Assembly (NCBI RefSeq): GCF_018863235.1
Contig: NZ_JAHKRS010000003.1
Span: 62,001-126,000, forward strand
Length of the DNA stretch: 64,000 nt
Source: Pseudomaricurvus albidus
GTDB taxonomy: Bacteria > Pseudomonadota > Gammaproteobacteria > Pseudomonadales > Cellvibrionaceae
Direction of reading: 5' to 3'
In this document: positions 1 through 9,796 of the stretch, in pieces
Layout of the letters: each line of letters opens with the position of its first letter
Position numbering within the stretch: the stretch's first letter is position 1
The notes under the pieces: generated by a model
The model's input: only the letters and a program-made list of their open reading frames with translations
Database searches by the model: none
What the model was told of the DNA's origin: nothing
Made by a program: the position numbers and the translations under genes

Positions 1-2908
1 AATCCAATCTGGCAAAGCTTGGTTCTTCATCGGTCAGGTTAATGACAGTAAAACTCATGGTCAGGTCCTCTCGCAGATCCATTAACAGGTTTAAATCTGC
101 GGTTGCCATGGAATCGATGGTCGCACCCTGCATCAATACAGGATTACCGGCAATATCTTCACGGGTACGGAATGGCCCGTTGTCGCGATCATCAGCACGC
201 TGATCATAATAGCCATCACTGTAATTTATGGTCAGACGTGCATTGAAACGATCACGGCCCCATTCAAGATACGCCTGACCTTTCCATTCGGGTAAAGGAT
301 AGGCACTGGTTTGAAAGTTCAACTGGCCAACAGAATCAAAACTGTCCTGCACCACAACCCCCTCCACCGACTCTTCACCCACTTCGGCCTCGATCATGTA
401 AGTCGCTGTCAGCCCTGCCCCCAGATAACCGCTCCAAACGGATTCGACACGGTAACTGAAGATGAAATCCAAACCCGAAAAGTTTCGCTCACCGCCATTT
501 ACCCAACTGGTATTTACTCTGGAAATATTGTTCGCAGAGCAAGTACCGGCTCCCGGCACACCACCGCCATCGTTGAATTGAAAGCGTTCGCGCAAACCGT
601 TATAGGCCGGATCAGTACAATTGGAAGCATCTGCAAACATGGTATCAACCATGCCGCTAAGAGGCTCTGTACCGATGGCATCTTCGATTTCATAAGTAAA
701 AAAATCGACACTGCCACTGAACCCACCTTTTTCAAACATAATGCCCATTGAGTAGTTCAGAGAAGTCTCAGGCTGTAACCCCTCATTACCTGATACATCC
801 ACCGGACGGAAACTGTTCGAGATGACTTGCAAAGAGGTCGCACCGGTATCAGCCAGCTGTTGTGGCGGCGGCCCCCGAAAGGTGGTGCTCACTGAACCAC
901 GCAGGGCGATTGCATCCGACACCTGCCAACGCGCAGTAAGTTTGGGATCGAAAGTGGACCCGGTTTCACCACCGTAGTCTTCGTAACGTGCGGCCAGCTG
1001 AATATTCAGACTGTCCGTAATCGGCAACTGCAACTCGGCAAAGATCGCCCAGATATCAGAGCCGTAATCACCATCATCATTGGATCCCAGAAACCCAAGA
1101 GCACCAACGGCCGGATCACAACTGGTGTTACCGTTCACGGGGGTATCAGGACAAGGATAGACACTCAAATTATTATTATCCCCATACCTGGAGGAGTAGT
1201 TGTTGTCCCGATATTGCACACCCGCACCAAAGAGGACATCGCCACCGTCAAGAGACCAACCAGTCTCACCACTGACAGCAAACTCTGCAACAAACAGGTC
1301 CGTAGTAATTTCCGTTGTCGATTTGGCGAACATCCAGTTCAATAATTCGGGATTGTTATTGGCAGGCCCGCTACCCGTTATCGCATTACCAAACGGATTA
1401 AGCCACAAACAGTCATTGGCTCCTGGCGCTGAAAAATCACAATTGGCACCGCCGTACCCATTCAGAGCTAAATGCACCCGATCACCAAAAGCATCCCAGC
1501 CATCGTAGTAGCGTTCGTATTCGTGATACATCAAAGAGGTTTGAAATTGTATGGTTTCACTGAATTTGCCATTCAATTCTGCAGTAAAACGCATGGATTC
1601 AGATTGACGGTCGCCGCTCTGAGCTCCCAATCCATCAGGATCGCCTTCAAACATCGGGTTACCACCAACCATAAATGGACGAAACAGCAACGTCGGGAAT
1701 AACGCCGCAACAGTTCCACTCGGAACAGCTCCCGGATTTTCCGCCATCAGTTGCTGAAAGCCTGGGTTACTGGCGGGCACGACAAAACCACGGCTTGAAC
1801 CTCCCACAGATGCGGAAGGGGCACGGGTCAGCAAATAGGATGGCGAACTGCGATACTGAGGGTTTTCTGTTTTTCCGTACAAACCCGAGAATACAAGGCT
1901 CATGGAATCGGAGAGATCAAATTCTACTTCGGCGTAAGCTCGGAGGCGATCTTCTTCTTCAACCAATGCATCATAAGGTGTGTATTGCGTCGCACATCGG
2001 GATTGCGCCGTGACATAACCGCCGAGATTCTCACAGTCCGGATCAGGAGTCAGGCCGGCAATTGGTATGACCCCAACACCCGGGACGAATCCCAGTGGAG
2101 CAAACGTTGCCGGATTACCACCTCCCGTCCAACCACCTTCCGGATTTTTCTCATAGTCCTGAATGGCAAAGTCACGCTCGTTGGCCAGCAGTTCGGCGCG
2201 ATGCTGAACATCCCCGGCAAAGAACACACGGTAGCCATCTCCCTGATGCCCATAACTGCCGGCAATGGAATAATCTCCGTCGGTATCTTCCACGTATTTA
2301 TAATCGCCGGACAACTGAAAACCTTCCTGATCCGAACGGGTAATAAAGTTCACCACACCACCAATGGCATCAGAGCCATAGGTGGCACTGGCACCATCTT
2401 TCAAAATTTCTACACGCCCTATGGCAGAGAGGGGCAGCAGATTAATATCCACAAATGGTACACCCGTACCCGCCTGAACGAGACGCTTGTTATTGAGTAA
2501 CACCAGAGTTCGCTGTGGACTTAAGCCGCGCAAGTTAACCGAAGCCATGCCCTCAGTAGCCTGAGCTTTACTGTCGAACTGATTGGTATCACCAATGACG
2601 CCACTGGAAACTGGCAGAGCCTTGATCAACTCTACCGCTGATGGCGATCCCAGCTTGGTCATTTCTTCGGACGTTAACACATCTACAGGCAGGGCAGCGT
2701 CCTCTGCTGTTCCTCGAATTAAAGAACCTGTGACAATGACCTCTTCCAGTAACGCCTTGTTTGTATCCTCGCCGGAGATCTGTGTGGTAGAGCTTTGGGG
2801 AATGTCTTTGTTCGCTGAGCTTTGCTGTGCCAATACCGTCGCGGATAAAACAGCTGATAACGGAACAACTGACAACAGGCTGGCGGCACGTATGAGTAAC
2901 GTTTTCAT
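1..2908 (-). CDS. TonB-dependent outer-membrane receptor (C-terminus cut by window edge)
   Basis: About 969 residues are readable without a stop and run off the left edge. The ATG at 2908 begins a signal peptide (hydrophobic stretch LLSVVPLSAVLSATVLA). The mature N-terminus has the EEVIVTGS-type segment common at the start of these receptors. A plug domain follows, with the signatures VNLRGLSPQRTLVLLNNKR and EILKDGASATYGSDAIGGV at roughly residues 120-190, then a long barrel rich in aromatic and Asp/Gly turns. The last residues read are NLTDEEPSFARLD, typical of the final strands, so little is missing. Such receptors take up large or scarce ligands with TonB-ExbBD energy. Position at the head of acyl-CoA catabolic genes suggests it imports the pathway substrate; that is inference. 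The ligand cannot be read from the sequence. Confidence 0.93.
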   Translation of the reverse strand, partial: MKTLLIRAASLLSVVPLSAVLSATVLAQQSSANKDIPQSSTTQISGEDTNKALLEEVIVTGSLIRGTAEDAALPVDVLTSEEMTKLGSPSAVELIKALPVSSGVIGDTNQFDSKAQATEGMASVNLRGLSPQRTLVLLNNKRLVQAGTGVPFVDINLLPLSAIGRVEILKDGASATYGSDAIGGVVNFITRSDQEGFQLSGDYKYVEDTDGDYSIAGSYGHQGDGYRVFFAGDVQHRAELLANERDFAIQDYEKNPEGGWTGGGNPATFAPLGFVPGVGVIPIAGLTPDPDCENLGGYVTAQSRCATQYTPYDALVEEEDRLRAYAEVEFDLSDSMSLVFSGLYGKTENPQYRSSPSYLLTRAPSASVGGSSRGFVVPASNPGFQQLMAENPGAVPSGTVAALFPTLLFRPFMVGGNPMFEGDPDGLGAQSGDRQSESMRFTAELNGKFSETIQFQTSLMYHEYERYYDGWDAFGDRVHLALNGYGGANCDFSAPGANDCLWLNPFGNAITGSGPANNNPELLNWMFAKSTTEITTDLFVAEFAVSGETGWSLDGGDVLFGAGVQYRDNNYSSRYGDNNNLSVYPCPDTPVNGNTSCDPAVGALGFLGSNDDGDYGSDIWAIFAELQLPITDSLNIQLAARYEDYGGETGSTFDPKLTARWQVSDAIALRGSVSTTFRGPPPQQLADTGATSLQVISNSFRPVDVSGNEGLQPETSLNYSMGIMFEKGGFSGSVDFFTYEIEDAIGTEPLSGMVDTMFADASNCTDPAYNGLRERFQFNDGGGVPGAGTCSANNISRVNTSWVNGGERNFSGLDFIFSYRVESVWSGYLGAGLTATYMIEAEVGEESVEGVVVQDSFDSVGQLNFQTSAYPLPEWKGQAYLEWGRDRFNARLTINYSDGYYDQRADDRDNGPFRTREDIAGNPVLMQGATIDSMATADLNLLMDLREDLTMSFTVINLTDEEPSFARLD

Positions 2909-3012
2909 TGTGGCCTCTCCCTGCATAACTTCTGCACAGTAATTTATTATAGTTTGAAGTTCTGTATACCCGATTTTCGATTTAACAGATTGAATTTATC
3001 TTAGTCAACTTG

Positions 3013-3038
3013 GATTTAAAGTATTTTTACTTTAAATC
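3013..3038. promoter_or_regulatory. 11-bp perfect inverted repeat upstream of the TonB receptor
   Basis: GATTTAAAGTA and TACTTTAAATC flank a TTTT loop. It lies 105 bp upstream of the receptor start and 41 bp downstream of the MFS stop. It is too AT-rich to be a strong terminator, and its symmetry fits the operator of a dimeric regulator. No regulator gene is nearby to match it. Confidence 0.4.
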
Positions 3039-3078
3039 ACTTTATTTACCATATTAGGATAAAACAAAAACTGGATTA

Positions 3079-4344
3079 TTATGATTTGGAATATCTAGGG
3101 TCACATACCCAAAACACTAAAACAAAAAATGACAGAAAAAGAGACAGCATTGAAACCCAAAAGACAGGTGCCAGGCCCGTGACAGATGCAGCCAGACCAC
3201 CCAACAGAGGACCAACCACAGCCATGGCCGTCTCAGCAGAAGAAGAAAGCGCCAAACGCATTGGCACATCCTCCCTGTCACCAAACTCCAACACCATGGT
3301 TGTGGTACTCATCAAATAACCCGACATGGCCGCGCCCAACCCCACAAACCCCAAAAGAAACTGCCCGCGTGTCTGAGCCGTAACAATACACAACAGCGCC
3401 AGAAACCAGATAGCCACTGCCGACATCAATACCAACCTGAACCCCTTTTGATCTCCCAAGCGCCCCCACAGGAGGTTTGACAAGGTATCCGCCCCCAGAA
3501 AGGCCAGCGACAACACTCCCAGCGCCTTACCATCCAAAGCCATCACCTGCCCGGCATAAACAATACAAAATGGCACAGAGATGCGACCGGCAGCCGCCAA
3601 CAACTGGGCGATCAAAAAATTTCGATAACTGGTGTCTTTCAGTAATACAGGGAATTGACGCACTCGCCGGCGCAACGACACCCGCCCTCGCACCGACGGC
3701 AAGACAGGCTCACGCAGCAAAACGTACAACATCAACAACCCCAGACTGGTCAGAATCAAAGCCAACAGAAAGGTGGTACCAAAACCATTTCCCAATATAT
3801 TGGCTTCGATCAGATGGACGCCAGCCCAGTAAGAAAGAACTGCAGCAACTGCACCGCCAGCAAGATTCCGCCAGGCCTGCAAACGCCCACGCTGCTCGAT
3901 AGGGATGACCTTGGCCATCAAAAACTGAAAAATAACCCGCTGAGCACCATTAAAGAAACCCAGCAAAAACAGGATTACAAAACTGACCCACAACAGCGGT
4001 CGCCCTACCAACCACCACCCCACCAGTGCCAGCGCCAAAATCTGCACCCGCATCATCACACCGACAAACATGGCAGCAGGAAGTACGCGAGTACGATGTT
4101 CAATCCAGGAGGCCCCGACCACAGGCGAAAACACTGCCCCAACCTGCAACAGCGCCATACCCAGCCCCACCAGAAAGGGTGAGTTACTCAACAGATACAG
4201 ATAGGCTGGCACAATGGTGGGCGCATAGATCAGCCGAAAGCCGGTCATGCCCAGCATGCCGTGAACAAAATTAGCAAGGTAGTTACTTTTTAGATTGTCC
4301 TGAACAAATTCAGCATACTGAGTTTCGTAATCCACCCCTGCCAT
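3079..4344 (-). CDS. MFS transporter
   Basis: A 421-residue protein with about 12 predicted membrane segments, beginning after a roughly 20-residue cytoplasmic N-terminus. A charged stretch VIPIEQRGRLQAWRNLAGG in the first half matches the MFS pattern between helices 4 and 6. Its start codon overlaps the stop of the upstream acyl-CoA dehydrogenase (TAATG), so the two are translationally coupled. This places it in the same transcription unit as the acyl-CoA dehydrogenase pair. It most likely moves the pathway substrate or an intermediate across the inner membrane. Substrate specificity cannot be read from sequence. Confidence 0.85.
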   Translation of the reverse strand: MAGVDYETQYAEFVQDNLKSNYLANFVHGMLGMTGFRLIYAPTIVPAYLYLLSNSPFLVGLGMALLQVGAVFSPVVGASWIEHRTRVLPAAMFVGVMMRVQILALALVGWWLVGRPLLWVSFVILFLLGFFNGAQRVIFQFLMAKVIPIEQRGRLQAWRNLAGGAVAAVLSYWAGVHLIEANILGNGFGTTFLLALILTSLGLLMLYVLLREPVLPSVRGRVSLRRRVRQFPVLLKDTSYRNFLIAQLLAAAGRISVPFCIVYAGQVMALDGKALGVLSLAFLGADTLSNLLWGRLGDQKGFRLVLMSAVAIWFLALLCIVTAQTRGQFLLGFVGLGAAMSGYLMSTTTMVLEFGDREDVPMRLALSSSAETAMAVVGPLLGGLAASVTGLAPVFWVSMLSLFLSFFVLVFWVCDPRYSKS

Positions 4345-5465
4345 TAATAATCACAAAGCCGGGCAAATCGATCGCGATGAAAGCTGGCATTACCCCACGC
4401 AGCTTCCAGAACGCGGGCACGCTTCAAATAAAAACCCGCATCGTGTTCATCCGTCATACCAATACCGCCGTGCAATTGAACCATCTCACGCGTCATCAAA
4501 TTGAGCGTGTCGCAAGCAGTGGCTTTTGCCAGAGAAACCAGCAACGATGCATCATCGTCATCGGACTCTATTGCCGAAAGAGCTGCCTCCACGGCTGAAC
4601 GCATCAATTCAATCTCACCATACAGGTTCGCCATTCGATGCTGTAACGCCTGAAAACGAGCAATAATTTCATCAAATTGCTCACGGGTTTTCAGGTAATC
4701 CAGAGTCACAGCAAAGGCCTGTGTGGCCATGCCCAACATTTCTGCCGCTGCACCGGCTCGCGCGCAATCCAGCAAACGTTGCAACAACTGCTCTCCGGGT
4801 AACTCCGCCAGGCGAGCCTCTTCCGGTAAAACCACCTGACGCAGCTCAATCTCTGCACAATTTCGGGAGTCAGCCATATGCCGGTCATGGCGAATCACGC
4901 CCTCTGTCACAGCAGGCACCCAGAACACCTCAACCCCCTGCTCTGTTCGTGCTGCTACCAGCAACACATCCGCTATACCACCCTCCAAAACAAACGCCTT
5001 GCGGCCAGACAAACTCCAACCGCCTTCGCAAACAGACGCCTGACACTCAATGCGCTCCGGATGATGTCTCGATCCTTCATCCACCGCGAGAGCCACAATT
5101 ACCTCACCAGCAACAATAGCCGGCAACCACTGCTCACGCTGATGAGTATTACCCCCAAGCATCAAGGCACTGACTCCCACACCCGCCGTCAACATCAAAG
5201 GACTGGCCGTCAGTGTTTGCGCAACCTGCTCCAACACCAAACCCAACCCCAAGTAGCCGAAGGATGACCCCCCATACTCCTCTGGCACCAAAATGCCAGC
5301 CCAACCCATCTCCGCCATCTGCCGATAATGGTCTTTCGAAAATCCTCTTTGCAACCCTTCAGTACTATCGCGCAATCGGCGGAACGCTGTTACCGGAGAT
5401 TGCTCAACAGCCCAGCTGCTGGCCATCTCCCTCAACATAACCTGTTCTTCAGTCAACACAGCCAT
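4344..5465 (-). CDS. Acyl-CoA dehydrogenase family protein, probable non-FAD partner subunit
   Basis: A 373-residue acyl-CoA dehydrogenase fold protein. The C-terminal domain ends with MVQLHGGIGMTDEHDAGF, a family signature. The middle domain has VALAVDEGSRHHPER where flavin-binding members have a TEPGAGSD-type motif, so the FAD-contacting segment is not recognisable. It sits 3 bp downstream of a second acyl-CoA dehydrogenase that has the motif. Adjacent pairs like this form alpha2-beta2 heterotetramers in steroid and bile-acid side-chain oxidation in actinobacteria and proteobacteria (ChsE1-ChsE2 type). I infer the same arrangement. It would oxidise a branched or ring-attached acyl-CoA to the enoyl-CoA. 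Confidence 0.88.
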   Translation of the reverse strand: MAVLTEEQVMLREMASSWAVEQSPVTAFRRLRDSTEGLQRGFSKDHYRQMAEMGWAGILVPEEYGGSSFGYLGLGLVLEQVAQTLTASPLMLTAGVGVSALMLGGNTHQREQWLPAIVAGEVIVALAVDEGSRHHPERIECQASVCEGGWSLSGRKAFVLEGGIADVLLVAARTEQGVEVFWVPAVTEGVIRHDRHMADSRNCAEIELRQVVLPEEARLAELPGEQLLQRLLDCARAGAAAEMLGMATQAFAVTLDYLKTREQFDEIIARFQALQHRMANLYGEIELMRSAVEAALSAIESDDDDASLLVSLAKATACDTLNLMTREMVQLHGGIGMTDEHDAGFYLKRARVLEAAWGNASFHRDRFARLCDY

Positions 5466-5468
5466 TCG

Positions 5469-6665
5469 TTATTCCCCCTCCATACCCAAAATTCGCTTGG
5501 CGATCACATTATTTTGAATTTCGGTTGAGCCGCCATAGATCGATACCGCCTTACCCCAAAGCCACAACCTTGTTGCCGCCAACTCTTTTTCATTAAAGCC
5601 GTCACCCTCCCAACCAAGACCGCTCATCCCCATAGCTTCCAGCGTTAGCTCAGCGCGGTCCTGGGTAATTCGGGCACCTACATTTTTTAATATAGAGCTG
5701 GCGGTAGCGACACCTCCGTTTTTTGCATCCCGCATAACTCGTTGCGCAGTCAAACGAAATGATCTGGCCAACATCTCATGACGAATGATTCGCTGACGTA
5801 AATCAGGATCATCCAGTCGCCCCTGCTCATCCACCCCCACATAAAATTTGGCGATCTGCGACACACTCGGCATCACCCGATTACCACCGCCTCCGGATAA
5901 GTTTGTTCGCTCATGCTGTAATAATCGCTTACCTATGGCCCAGCCCTGATTCAGCTCACCCACCAGATTTTCCCTGGGCACTTTCACATCCGTAAAAAAC
6001 GTCTCACAAAAAGGTGATGCACCGGAAATCAACTGGATTGGACGAACTTCGACCCCAGGTGATCGCATATCAATTAACAGGAAACTGATACCCTCATGCT
6101 TTCGGCTAGTATCGGTGCGCACCAACGCAAAACACCAATCAGACCACTGCCCTCCTGACGTCCAGGTTTTCTGTCCATTCACCAAAAAGTAATCACCGCA
6201 ATCTTCCGCACGCGCCCTCAATGACGCCAAATCGGAGCCCGCCCCAGGCTCCGAAAAACCCTGACACCAGCGAATTTCACCACGACAGATTGGGGGTATA
6301 TGACGCTGCTTTTGCTCTTCACTGGCGAATTCGAGCAAGGTTGGCCCCAACATCATCACCCCCATACCACCAATCGGGTTGTAGGCCTCAGCATTTGCCA
6401 ACTCTTCTTGCAGCACAGCAGCCTGCTTCCCGCAGAGCCCTCCACCACCGTAAGCAGCCGGCCAGGTGGGCACCCCCCACCCTTTCTCCCCCATTGCCTG
6501 CCGCCACTCTTCTTGATCCGGCGACAATGGAACGCCACCCTCAATGGCCGCGAATGCATTATTTTTACCCTTTAGCGATGCCGGAAAGTGTTGCGCTATC
6601 CAGCCTCGCACTTCAGCCCTGAACTCATCGATGGCAATTTGTTTATCATTCATTGCTGCCGTCAT
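5469..6665 (-). CDS. Acyl-CoA dehydrogenase, probable FAD-binding partner subunit
   Basis: A 398-residue acyl-CoA dehydrogenase. The flavin motif QGFSEPGAGSDLASL and the following QKTWTSGGQWSDW are intact, and IYGGSTEIQNN lies near the C-terminus in place of the YEGT catalytic loop of short- and medium-chain enzymes. Thus the Glu base of the MCAD type is absent at that position, as in steroid-type enzymes where another helix or the partner supplies it. The start at 6665 has a strong GGAGGGG Shine-Dalgarno element just upstream. It lies immediately before the 373-residue partner, supporting a hetero-oligomer. The acyl chain specificity is unknown. Confidence 0.9.
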   Translation of the reverse strand: MTAAMNDKQIAIDEFRAEVRGWIAQHFPASLKGKNNAFAAIEGGVPLSPDQEEWRQAMGEKGWGVPTWPAAYGGGGLCGKQAAVLQEELANAEAYNPIGGMGVMMLGPTLLEFASEEQKQRHIPPICRGEIRWCQGFSEPGAGSDLASLRARAEDCGDYFLVNGQKTWTSGGQWSDWCFALVRTDTSRKHEGISFLLIDMRSPGVEVRPIQLISGASPFCETFFTDVKVPRENLVGELNQGWAIGKRLLQHERTNLSGGGGNRVMPSVSQIAKFYVGVDEQGRLDDPDLRQRIIRHEMLARSFRLTAQRVMRDAKNGGVATASSILKNVGARITQDRAELTLEAMGMSGLGWEGDGFNEKELAATRLWLWGKAVSIYGGSTEIQNNVIAKRILGMEGE

Positions 6666-6734
6666 TTCCCCTCCCCCTCATAAGATCAACCTGAAAACTT
6701 GTCTCACCACAACCTCTGAAACCGCCAAAAAACA

Positions 6735-8222
6735 TTATCTTCGCCCCTCCCGAACTTTCAGTTCGGCAACATTGGCCTCATGACTGGCCCGATCAATCCG
6801 GTAATAAGCCAGCAAGCTGGCCCCAACGATGTACAACAAGGTAATTGCAGGAATGTAGATAATGACCAGGTTTCGAATAATGGATGGGTCCAATTGATCT
6901 GGAGTCGTGCCCTCTGGCATACCAACTGCGGCCAGTAGCAAACCCGCCACCAACACTCCCAGACCGGACACACACTTTTGCATAAAACTGTTCGCCGCAT
7001 AGAAAAGACCTTCCGCACGACGGCCAGTGCGAAGACTGCTCTCGTCAATTACATCGCCAATCATGGCGTGCACCAGTGTCGCCGAGGCAATTCCACAGGT
7101 CGCGTAGACAGCCTGCAAACCAAACAGTGCGGGCAACAACCAGGGATTGTCATTTTCAAAAAACCAGCCCGATAAGCGTAAAACATAAGGCGTGACCGCC
7201 ACCAAAACCGCCGCCACCGCCAACCAGAATGCCGAATTCCGCTTGCCAAAACGGCGAGAAACCATCGGAGCCAGCACCAGTGCCAGGCACGCACCAATAA
7301 CGCCATCCAGCGCCAGCAACGCCAACTGACGAGACTCCAAGCCCCAGAAAAAAGTCCCGAAATACAGAGTCAGGGCACCGGTCATGCCTATGGCGGTGTA
7401 CTTCAAAACACCAAACGATAAAATGGCCAGAAACCCGGGATGCGAAAAACTCTCACGCATTTGCCTGATAGTTTCCAGAAACCCCACTTTATTAACATCC
7501 GGCTGCCTGAGATAAGGTATCCGATGATGCGTTCCCATCGTCGATACCAACACGGTTACGATCATGACCAGCGCGCCAACCACCGCAAACATCAAATAAC
7601 CGTCAGGGTTTAACTGCCCGACCGGATACTCTTCGGTTGGATGCAAAAAGACAAACAGGGTCAGGAATGACATCCCCAGCCCGCCCACATAACCAAAAAA
7701 ATAACGGTAGCTGGCAATCGACGTTCGCTCGTCGTACTCACTGGTCAATTCCGGGGCCAACGCTGAACTGGGAATTTCATAAAAGGTAATGCAGGTGCGC
7801 ACCAGTGAAGCCATCAACACCAAATAAATGAATAAGCCCGTACCCGACAAACCTTCCGGCGGCACCCACAACAGTAAAAAACTTAATGATGCCGGAATCG
7901 CAGACGCATACATTAACGGGTGCCGGCGCCCCCAACGGGTTTTAAGACGATCGGAAAACTGACCAATGACAGGATCACTGATGGCATCCACAACCAACGC
8001 CACCATAATCGCCGCCGACACCAAAGCTGCCGGCGCTCCAATCACCTGGTTATAGTAAATCAGCAGAAAACTTCGGAAAGCTACATCCTTGATGCCATAA
8101 GCAACCGAGCCCACACCATAAACAACCTGGGTGGATTTTTTCAGAGGCGGAGCAATGGACCCCGGCAAAGAGGACGACGCAGCAGCATCCACAGAAGTGC
8201 CACACTGAACGACCTTTTCCAT
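6735..8222 (-). CDS. GPH-family MFS symporter (MelB-like)
   Basis: A 495-residue membrane protein of the glycoside-pentoside-hexuronide:cation symporter family. VYGVGSVAYGIKDVAFRSF near the N-terminus, the DAISDPVIGQFSDR segment and the following RWGRRHPLMY loop are hallmarks of the family. About 12 membrane segments can be placed. I chose the ATG at 8222 because AGGA lies 8 bp upstream; an in-frame start 14 codons earlier lacks one. Despite the family name, relatives often occur in marine bacteria beside acyl-CoA dehydrogenases and TonB receptors, so a sugar need not be the substrate. Here it lies between two acyl-CoA dehydrogenase genes on the same strand. Confidence 0.88.
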   Translation of the reverse strand: MEKVVQCGTSVDAAASSSLPGSIAPPLKKSTQVVYGVGSVAYGIKDVAFRSFLLIYYNQVIGAPAALVSAAIMVALVVDAISDPVIGQFSDRLKTRWGRRHPLMYASAIPASLSFLLLWVPPEGLSGTGLFIYLVLMASLVRTCITFYEIPSSALAPELTSEYDERTSIASYRYFFGYVGGLGMSFLTLFVFLHPTEEYPVGQLNPDGYLMFAVVGALVMIVTVLVSTMGTHHRIPYLRQPDVNKVGFLETIRQMRESFSHPGFLAILSFGVLKYTAIGMTGALTLYFGTFFWGLESRQLALLALDGVIGACLALVLAPMVSRRFGKRNSAFWLAVAAVLVAVTPYVLRLSGWFFENDNPWLLPALFGLQAVYATCGIASATLVHAMIGDVIDESSLRTGRRAEGLFYAANSFMQKCVSGLGVLVAGLLLAAVGMPEGTTPDQLDPSIIRNLVIIYIPAITLLYIVGASLLAYYRIDRASHEANVAELKVREGRR

Positions 8223-8277
8223 TATTATTATCCTGCAGTCAGCAAATTTAAACGCATCAACCACTTTAAAGCGTCAG

Positions 8278-9525
8278 CTATGCGGCAAAGTCTACCGTTC
8301 CGCCACGGTGATAGTGAGACAGAATATTTTTCGCAATCAAGATCTTATGCACTTCATCAGGACCATCCGCAAGACGCAGCGTGCGTGCAGCCAGGTAAAA
8401 ACTGGCAAGCGGCAAATCACTGGACAAACCAATACCGCCATAAACCTGAATAGCTCGATCCACAACCTGATGCAGCACTCTTGGCACATACACCTTCACC
8501 GCTGAAATGTCTGTACGGGCATCTTCACCGGCATCAATTTTCTCGGCACAACGAATGGTCAACAAACGAGCCGTTTGTATATCCATATAAGATTCAGCCA
8601 CAAAATCCTGCATCATTTGCTTGGACTCGAGCAGACCGCCGTGCACCTTACGCTCAGTCATACGCTTTACCATCAAATCGAATGAACGCCACATGTGCCC
8701 GACACAGTTCATGGAGTGATAGACCCGACCCGCTCCGAGCCGATCCTGGGCAGCTGCATGACCACTACCACGATTACCCAACTGGTTCTCAATCGGTACC
8801 CGCACATTTTTATAGGTAATCTCAACATGATCTCCGGTAGTGTGCCCCCACACCGGAATATTGCGCTCTACACAAAAGCCCGGAGTATTGGTCGGCACAA
8901 TGATCTGCGTCATACGCGAACTTGAGGCATCGCCGCGGCCATCACCTTCGGTACGGCACATCACAATGGCAAAATCTGCCGCCCGACCGTTCGAGGTAAA
9001 CCATTTGCGGCCATTTATCACCCATTCGTCACCATCCCGTACCGCCGTCGTCGTTAACGCACGAGGATCTGACCCGGGGTTATCCGGCTCCGTCATCGAA
9101 AAGCACGACTGAAGCTCACCCGCCACCAGCGGCTCCAACCAGCGTTTTTTCTGCTCCTCTGTTCCGTACTTCACCAACAGAGACTCGTTTCCTGCATTGG
9201 GGGCAACCACACCAAAAATTCGACTGGCCACCGGACTCCAGGCAATAATCTCATTCATGAATGCATGCCCAAGAAAACCAACTCCCATTCCCCCGTAGGC
9301 CTTTGGCAAGTGCGGCGCCCACAGCCCGCACTGACGAACGTGCTGCTGTAACTCCTGCACCAGGGCATTGCGCCGTTCAGGGTCATCACGGCTTAAAAGA
9401 AGCCCTTCATTGGGAATCACATGCTGAACCAAAATGTCGGCCGTTCGCTGCCGAATATCATTGATTTCATCACTCAAGCCTGGTGCAGGCTGCACGCTCA
9501 GGGGTGAAAACCGGGGTATTGCCAT
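8278..9525 (-). CDS. Acyl-CoA dehydrogenase (ACAD10/11-like)
   Basis: A 415-residue acyl-CoA dehydrogenase. CFSMTEPDNPGSDP is the flavin-contacting motif, and INGRKWFTSNGRAADF follows. The C-terminal domain has the QVYGGIGLSSD segment and ends with LADGPDEVHKILIAKNIL, which resembles the ACAD10/ACAD11 branch rather than short-chain enzymes. The ATG at 9525 follows a GAGGGAA Shine-Dalgarno element. As first gene of the leftward unit it faces an AT-rich divergent promoter region shared with the thioesterase at 9797. It probably acts on a different intermediate from the paired enzymes at 4344-6665. Its substrate is not known. Confidence 0.9.
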   Translation of the reverse strand: MAIPRFSPLSVQPAPGLSDEINDIRQRTADILVQHVIPNEGLLLSRDDPERRNALVQELQQHVRQCGLWAPHLPKAYGGMGVGFLGHAFMNEIIAWSPVASRIFGVVAPNAGNESLLVKYGTEEQKKRWLEPLVAGELQSCFSMTEPDNPGSDPRALTTTAVRDGDEWVINGRKWFTSNGRAADFAIVMCRTEGDGRGDASSSRMTQIIVPTNTPGFCVERNIPVWGHTTGDHVEITYKNVRVPIENQLGNRGSGHAAAQDRLGAGRVYHSMNCVGHMWRSFDLMVKRMTERKVHGGLLESKQMMQDFVAESYMDIQTARLLTIRCAEKIDAGEDARTDISAVKVYVPRVLHQVVDRAIQVYGGIGLSSDLPLASFYLAARTLRLADGPDEVHKILIAKNILSHYHRGGTVDFAA

Positions 9526-9796
9526 AATCCAATTCCCTCATACCTAAAACTCTGAAATTTATCCTTACAATCCAGACCAGCAGTAAATTGAACGGTCAAA
9601 ACCAACTTCTACAAAAAATATAGATTAATAAGGTATTTTTTATAGTTTATTTTTCTTAAACAATTAGAATGATACAAAGCAGATGCTCAAAGCCTAACAC
9701 ACAAAAACATACCCCAAACACTAATTTTATGTAAAGACGTAAATTCAGCGCGTAAAAACACCTCAACAGCAGTGAAACATATATACAGGTTGCCCC
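9526..9796. promoter_or_regulatory. AT-rich divergent promoter region
   Basis: This 271-bp gap separates the leftward acyl-CoA dehydrogenase unit from the rightward thioesterase gene, so it must hold promoters for both. It is strikingly AT-rich around 9610-9670. No clean -35/-10 pair can be chosen. A weak palindrome TTGAACGGTCAA lies at 9588-9599. Confidence 0.5.
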
